The notes beneath the pieces are model-generated. The model had not been told where the DNA came from. It did no database searches and saw nothing but the letters and a program-made list of their open reading frames with translations. DNA of 17,505 nucleotides from NCBI GenBank assembly GCA_023393095.1, contig JAEWMT010000095.1, forward strand, positions 1 to 17,505. Reading direction: 5' to 3'. Numbering within the stretch: the first letter of the stretch is position 1; the number at the start of each line of letters is the position of its first letter. A program made the position numbers and the translations under genes. Positions 14,218 to 17,505 of this stretch are shown here, one piece after another. Source of the stretch: Bacillota bacterium (GTDB taxonomy: Bacteria; Bacillota; Clostridia; Lachnospirales; Lachnospiraceae).

Positions 14218-14370
14218 ATGATGGAGAAAATTTACCACACAATGAAATCAGTTGGTGTATGGAATCTGGTTTTAGGGATACTTATGATGGTATCTGGAAT
14301 TATTGCCGGTGTTTTATTAATTTTAAATGGAACTAAATTACTTAAGAAGAAATCCGATTTGATGTTTTAA
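14218..14370 (+). CDS. small single-pass membrane protein (50 residues)
   Basis: An open frame with a very strong site (AAAAAGGAGG, 7 nt before the ATG) begins 17 nt after the pyrE stop and codes for 50 residues. Residues about 14-37 are strongly hydrophobic (VWNLVLGILMMVSGIIAGVL region) and form one membrane segment. The N-terminus is short and polar, and the C-terminal tail has a KLLKKK run, so the positive-inside rule puts the C-terminus in the cytoplasm. A second ATG follows the first immediately. The frame ends just before a strong terminator, so it is the last gene of the pyr transcript. I recall similar short proteins in Lachnospiraceae, but no function is known to me. The ribosome binding site, spacing and composition make it convincing as a gene. 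Confidence 0.75.
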   Translation: MMEKIYHTMKSVGVWNLVLGILMMVSGIIAGVLLILNGTKLLKKKSDLMF

Positions 14371-14405
14371 GCAGAAAGTAAAATTAGCTGTGACGCAAGA
14401 GCTGT

Positions 14406-14472
14406 TCCAAAACGAGCATTATTACAGGTTACCATTTAGACTGAAGTAATATTCGTTTTGGACATTTTTTAT
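14406..14472 (+). terminator. rho-independent terminator after the pyrE unit
   Basis: TCCAAAACGA (14406-14415) pairs with TCGTTTTGGA (14453-14462), and the inner TATTAC/GTAATA extends the stem. A CATTTTTTATT tail follows. It closes the pyrK-pyrD-pyrE-small protein unit. I see no clear promoter between it and the next gene, so some readthrough may feed the MBL gene. Confidence 0.85.
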
Positions 14473-14476
14473 TATA

Positions 14477-14500
14477 TGCCGAAGAAACGGCAAATGGAGG
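14477..14500 (+). promoter_or_regulatory. hairpin-Shine-Dalgarno module, upstream copy
   Basis: TGCCG/CGGCA form a 5-bp stem with a 6-nt loop at 14477-14492; three bases later is GGAGG (14496-14500), then a GTG at 14505 in frame with the MBL gene. The same layout precedes pyrC, and a second copy follows immediately. Confidence 0.5.
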
Positions 14501-14512
14501 TAATGTGAATAA

Positions 14513-14539
14513 GCTGCCTCAAAGGGGCAGCATGGGAGG
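14513..14539 (+). promoter_or_regulatory. hairpin-Shine-Dalgarno module, downstream copy
   Basis: GCTGCC/GGCAGC form a 6-bp stem with a 7-nt loop at 14513-14531, followed by GGGAGG (14534-14539) and the ATG at 14544. It begins about 38 nt after the first copy and keeps the same reading frame, so the two could be a diverged tandem duplication. Confidence 0.5.
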
Positions 14540-14543
14540 TAAT

Positions 14544-15233
14544 ATGGAAAATAATAATATTACTATTATGCCTATGCATTATGGAATGGTATATTCTTAC
14601 TTGTTGAAGGTTTCGGAGGATAATTTTAGTATCATTGATTGCGGTAGACCGGGTACTGAGAATAAAATCCTCAAGGTAATATCAGATTTGGGATTAAATA
14701 AATCTAAATTAAAATCAATCATTATCACACATGGACATAGTGATCATATGGGTACCTGCTCTGAGTTAAGAAAAGCGACAGGCGCAAAAACCATAATACA
14801 TAAGATGGATTCAGATTCGGTCAGAAAAGGCGAAAATGTAGAAATTATTCCGGCCAATCGAATTGGTAGATTGCTTTGTCATTTTGGAACGGAAATAAAA
14901 GGGTTTTGTCCTTATGAACCGGAGATTATAATTGAAGGGGAGTTCCCTCTTTATGATTTTGGAATTCCCGGTAAAATCATAGAAACACCTGGGCATACAA
15001 AAGGTTCTGTTTCCGTCTTGCTGGATGACGGCAATCTGTTTATCGGTGATCTCATCATGGGTGGAATGATTAGTAAAGGAAAGCCGAAGTTGCCAATGTT
15101 TGCCTGTGATTTAAACCTTGTTAAGGAAAATATAAAGAAAATAATAAGTTTATCACCCAAGATGGTTTATACCGGGCATGGAGGTTCTTTTACCTGTGAA
15201 GAAATAAAACGATGTATGAAAGATATTAATTAG
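14544..15233 (+). CDS. MBL-fold metallo-hydrolase
   Basis: This 229-residue protein has the metallo-beta-lactamase fold with two metal sites. The signature T62-H63-G-H65-S-D67-H68 is complete, H151 lies in ETPGHTKGS, D169 in FIGDLIMGG, and a final histidine in YTGHGG near 212. These are all the metal ligands of a glyoxalase II or general hydrolase-like member, so activity is expected. The substrate cannot be told from the sequence; thioesters, lactones and phosphodiesters are all used by relatives. There is no signal peptide. I took the ATG at 14544 with GGGAGG 4 nt upstream; an in-frame GTG at 14505 also has its own GGAGG, so two starts 13 residues apart are possible. The gene stands alone between a terminator and queA. 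Confidence 0.88.
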   Translation: MENNNITIMPMHYGMVYSYLLKVSEDNFSIIDCGRPGTENKILKVISDLGLNKSKLKSIIITHGHSDHMGTCSELRKATGAKTIIHKMDSDSVRKGENVEIIPANRIGRLLCHFGTEIKGFCPYEPEIIIEGEFPLYDFGIPGKIIETPGHTKGSVSVLLDDGNLFIGDLIMGGMISKGKPKLPMFACDLNLVKENIKKIISLSPKMVYTGHGGSFTCEEIKRCMKDIN

Positions 15234-15362
15234 AGATAATCTATAAAAGAGATGACTCAAAACTAGAATTAACCACTCGACTAGCCTTAGCGCGCCAAGT
15301 TGAATATATACATACCTATTCAAAATATTAATTACAGTCTTACTTTTAATACTAAATTATGA

Positions 15363-15390
15363 TTAGATAATTATAGTTTAATGGTATCAT
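15363..15390 (+). promoter_or_regulatory. candidate extended -10 promoter of queA
   Basis: TATCAT (5 of 6) at 15385-15390 is preceded by TGG, an extended -10; TTAGAT at 15363-15368 is a partial -35 at 16 nt. The start site would be about 40 nt before the queA ATG. The remainder of the 205-nt gap after the MBL gene shows nothing else I recognise. Confidence 0.45.
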
Positions 15391-15438
15391 AAAATTAAGA
15401 AAATGGACAGAATAATTATAATACATTTGGAGGCTTTC

Positions 15439-16494
15439 ATGAAAACACACGATTTTTATTATGATTTACCAGAAGAACTGATTGCCCAGGATCCTTTGGA
15501 GGATCGTTCGGGTTCTAGATTGCTGGTGCTTGATAAAGAAACGGGAGTTGTGGAACATAAAATATTCAGACAGATTACGCAGTATCTGAAACCTGGTGAC
15601 TGCCTGGTTATTAATAATACAAAGGTAATTCCTGCAAGACTGATTGGTGAAAAGATCAAGGAACAAGAGAATCAGAATACTGAGGAAGTTCATGGTGCAA
15701 AGATTGAACTGCTTCTCTTAAAACGAAGAGAAAATGATATCTGGGAGACGCTTGTGAAACCCGGTAAGAAGGCCAGACCAGGTACAAAGATCAGTTTTGG
15801 AGGCGGTCTATTAACTGGTGAAATTATAGATATTATCGAGGAAGGTAACCGCCTTGTACAGTTTCAGTATCAAGGAATTTTTGAAGAAATTCTAGATCAG
15901 TTAGGTCAGATGCCCTTACCTCCTTATATTACCCATGAACTTGCAGACAAGGATCGCTATCAGACGGTGTATGCTAAATACAGCGGCTCGGCTGCAGCTC
16001 CCACGGCGGGACTTCATTTTACTAGAGAATTGCTTGCGGAGATTGAGACAATGGGGATTCGCATTGCCAATGTCACTCTTCATGTCGGCCTTGGAACCTT
16101 CCGTCCGGTCAAGGTAGAGAATGTTCTGGAGCATCATATGCATTCCGAATTTTATCAGGTATCCGTAGAGGCGGCAGATATCATCAATGAAACTAAAAAA
16201 GCCGGTGGAAGAATTATATGTGTAGGAACTACCAGCTGCAGAACGGTTGAATCGGCTGCGGATGACTCGGGAATTGTTCATGCGGGAAGCGGTGACACTT
16301 CCATTTTTATTTATCCCGGCTATCGTTTTAAGGTACTGGATGCCCTCATTACGAATTTTCATCTTCCGGAATCAACACTGATGATGTTAGTCTCTGCACT
16401 AGCAGGGCGGGATAATATTATGGAAGCTTATCAAGAAGCCGTGAAGGAAAGATACCGATTCTTTAGCTTTGGTGATGCGATGTTTATTCAATGA
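15439..16494 (+). CDS. queA: S-adenosylmethionine:tRNA ribosyltransferase-isomerase
   Basis: QueA transfers and rearranges the ribose of S-adenosylmethionine onto preQ1-modified tRNA, forming epoxyqueuosine at the wobble position of tRNAs with GUN anticodons. The 351-residue protein has the typical length and signatures: FYYDLPEELIAQ-PLEDRSGSRLL at the N-terminus, LVINNTKVIPARL near 56-68, YSGSAAAPTAGLHFT near 182-196, the LHVGLGTFRPV run, and ITNFHLPESTLMMLVSA near the C-terminus. I chose the ATG at 15439 because TTTGGAGG lies 5-6 nt upstream; an in-frame ATG at 15403 lacks one. The neighbours are not queuosine genes, and no tgt is seen immediately downstream as occurs in some genomes. Confidence 0.96.
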   Translation: MKTHDFYYDLPEELIAQDPLEDRSGSRLLVLDKETGVVEHKIFRQITQYLKPGDCLVINNTKVIPARLIGEKIKEQENQNTEEVHGAKIELLLLKRRENDIWETLVKPGKKARPGTKISFGGGLLTGEIIDIIEEGNRLVQFQYQGIFEEILDQLGQMPLPPYITHELADKDRYQTVYAKYSGSAAAPTAGLHFTRELLAEIETMGIRIANVTLHVGLGTFRPVKVENVLEHHMHSEFYQVSVEAADIINETKKAGGRIICVGTTSCRTVESAADDSGIVHAGSGDTSIFIYPGYRFKVLDALITNFHLPESTLMMLVSALAGRDNIMEAYQEAVKERYRFFSFGDAMFIQ

Positions 16495-16593
16495 TTTTCT
16501 TTACAAATTTCGACGTGTTAGTATGAAAACGTTAACCAATCAACATGCAGATTAATAATATAATATAGTAGAATATTAAATTAGGAGTATGCG

Positions 16594-17064
16594 ATGAAGA
16601 TTGATTTCGAAAAAATCAAAATAGATATAGAGAATAATAAATATCATTTGATTGGCTCAGGGTCCGGCAGACATGTATATGATATGGATAATGATTATGT
16701 TATAAAAGTTGCTAAAAACAGAAAAGGGATCATACAAAATAAGGCAGAAGAAGAAATCGCATCTAAAAATAAGGATACTCTTTACTTAGCAAAAGTAAAA
16801 GCAGTATCGGAGGACTATCTTTATTTGATTATGGAAAAGGCTGAGAGAATAAACTCATTTACCGAAGTATGGGATTATTATAAAGTAAAAAATAATAGGG
16901 AGTTATTTCAGATAGAAGATTTTCGCAATATTATAAATGAATGCGGATTACTGACGGTTGACCTTCAAAGAAAAACTAGTTGGGGAATAATAAAAGGCAG
17001 GCCGGTTATTATAGATTTTGGATTTACAAGAGAGGTAAAAAGATTTTATTTATTCGGATTTTAA
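16594..17064 (+). CDS. mini protein-kinase-like protein
   Basis: This 156-residue protein carries pieces of the kinase core in the right order. A glycine-rich loop GSGSG lies at 21-25, a candidate ATP lysine K38 in VIKVAKN, acidic residues at 52-54 that could be the helix-C glutamate, a hinge-like LYLIMEKAE at 76-84, a possible catalytic aspartate D123, and D141-F-G143 for metal. The segment between them is very short, and the usual Asn of the catalytic loop (DxxxxN, as in small kinase-like proteins with a DLxxxNWG run) is S129 in TSWG. There is no C-lobe beyond the DFG. AGGAG lies 6 nt before the ATG. Related short kinase-like proteins occur in phages and clostridia, and substrates are unknown to me. 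It may be a pseudokinase or a minimal small-molecule kinase. Confidence 0.65.
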   Translation: MKIDFEKIKIDIENNKYHLIGSGSGRHVYDMDNDYVIKVAKNRKGIIQNKAEEEIASKNKDTLYLAKVKAVSEDYLYLIMEKAERINSFTEVWDYYKVKNNRELFQIEDFRNIINECGLLTVDLQRKTSWGIIKGRPVIIDFGFTREVKRFYLFGF

Positions 17065-17113
17065 TGCGATATTTAGGTAGTTGGATTTTATTTATCGCCG
17101 GTCAACAATATAA

Positions 17114-17166
17114 AAAGTCATAGATATAAGATGAGACTTCTGTGTATCTCTTATATCTATGACTTT
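17114..17166. terminator. bidirectional terminator with 18-bp perfect stem
   Basis: An 18-nt arm at 17114-17131 is exactly complementary to the arm at 17149-17166, around a 17-nt loop. A-rich sequence before it gives a T-run on the minus strand, and T-rich sequence follows on the plus strand. It separates the kinase-like gene from a convergent minus-strand gene. Confidence 0.85.
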
Positions 17167-17227
17167 AAATTTATATTCCGTGGCCGCCGTTCTTTAATCT
17201 ATTTTTGTAATAATACTTCTTACGGTG

Positions 17228-17505
17228 TTAATTCATTTTTGCAAGGATACTTCTTGCGGCGCTGATGCCGTTGGCGGAAGCCTGTTGTAAACCTCTTGTT
17301 AAACCAGCACCATCACCAATAGCCCTAAGACCTTTTACACTGGTCTCAAAGTCAGTATTAACTACGACTTTATTAGAATAGAATTTCACTTCTACACCGT
17401 AGAGAAGGGTTTCATCGGAAGCAATACCAGGTGTTACTTTATCAAGAGCTAAGATCATTTCCTTAATATCAACCATGATACGATGAGGGAATACTAGTGA
17501 TAAAT
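17228..17505 (-). CDS. COG2509-type FAD-dependent oxidoreductase, C-terminal part
   Basis: The window holds only the last roughly 92 codons of this minus-strand gene; the frame stays open to the window edge, so the ATG near 17476 is internal rather than the start. Visible features are a FPHRI run, a LLYGVEVKFYS segment, and the C-terminal FAD-binding AIGDGAGLTRGLQQASANG motif, in which the aspartate normally contacts the flavin. This ending is typical of uncharacterised FAD-dependent dehydrogenases of the COG2509 group, about 460 residues when complete. The electron donor and substrate are unknown. The gene ends next to a shared terminator with the kinase-like gene. Confidence 0.85.
   Translation of the reverse strand, partial: LSLVFPHRIMVDIKEMILALDKVTPGIASDETLLYGVEVKFYSNKVVVNTDFETSVKGLRAIGDGAGLTRGLQQASANGISAARSILAKMN

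Noticed and set aside
15916..16362. 148-codon open frame antisense to queA
   Set aside because: It lies wholly opposite a complete queA gene and resembles no known protein; most likely a by-product of queA codon use.

Overview
The window looks like chromosomal DNA of a motile anaerobic Firmicute in class Clostridia, most plausibly a Lachnospiraceae member close to the Clostridium phytofermentans / Anaerocolumna group. This rests on AT-rich spacers, strong AGGAGG-type ribosome binding sites, a CheX-type chemotaxis phosphatase, a class 1B (NAD-linked) dihydroorotate dehydrogenase PyrK/PyrD, a DUF815 ATPase and a COG2509 FAD protein. The family assignment is inference from recognised protein types; no database search was run. 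I see no rRNA, tRNA, CRISPR array, insertion sequence or phage module.

Layout. 1-1262 (minus): a two-gene signalling unit, a CheX-like phosphatase with an MshEN-like N-terminus followed by a stand-alone CheY receiver. 1263-1749: AT-rich divergent spacer. 1750-3516 (+): argS. 3693-5021 (+): DUF815 AAA-type ATPase. 5103-5498 (+): Nudix-fold protein with a damaged Nudix box. 5618-8105 (+): pyrC and pyrF, separated by a spacer with a 14-bp tandem repeat. 8203-8844 (+): signal peptidase I. A bidirectional terminator then faces a minus-strand block, 8969-10952: a cyclophilin and a CYP152-type fatty acid peroxygenase P450. 11193-14370 (+): yjbQ, pyrK, pyrD, pyrE and a 50-residue membrane protein, ending in a strong terminator. 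14544-15233 (+): MBL-fold hydrolase. 15439-16494 (+): queA. 16594-17064 (+): a mini protein-kinase-like protein. A bidirectional terminator follows, then the C-terminal end of a COG2509 FAD-dependent protein on the minus strand, cut by the window edge.

The common theme is de novo pyrimidine synthesis. PyrC makes dihydroorotate, PyrD/PyrK oxidise it to orotate with NAD+, PyrE adds phosphoribose to give OMP, and PyrF decarboxylates OMP to UMP. The carbamoyl-phosphate synthase and aspartate transcarbamoylase genes are not here. The pyr genes form two groups, pyrC-pyrF and pyrK-pyrD-pyrE, separated by lepB, ppiB, the P450 and yjbQ.

The observations most worth following up are: (i) a repeated hairpin placed 3-5 nt before a Shine-Dalgarno, once before pyrC and twice in tandem before the MBL gene; (ii) the P450 peroxygenase in an apparent anaerobe, with a structured leader and a nearby palindrome; (iii) a Nudix protein lacking two of three box glutamates; (iv) a roughly 156-residue kinase-like protein whose catalytic-loop Asn is replaced; and (v) the unusual MshEN-CheX architecture.
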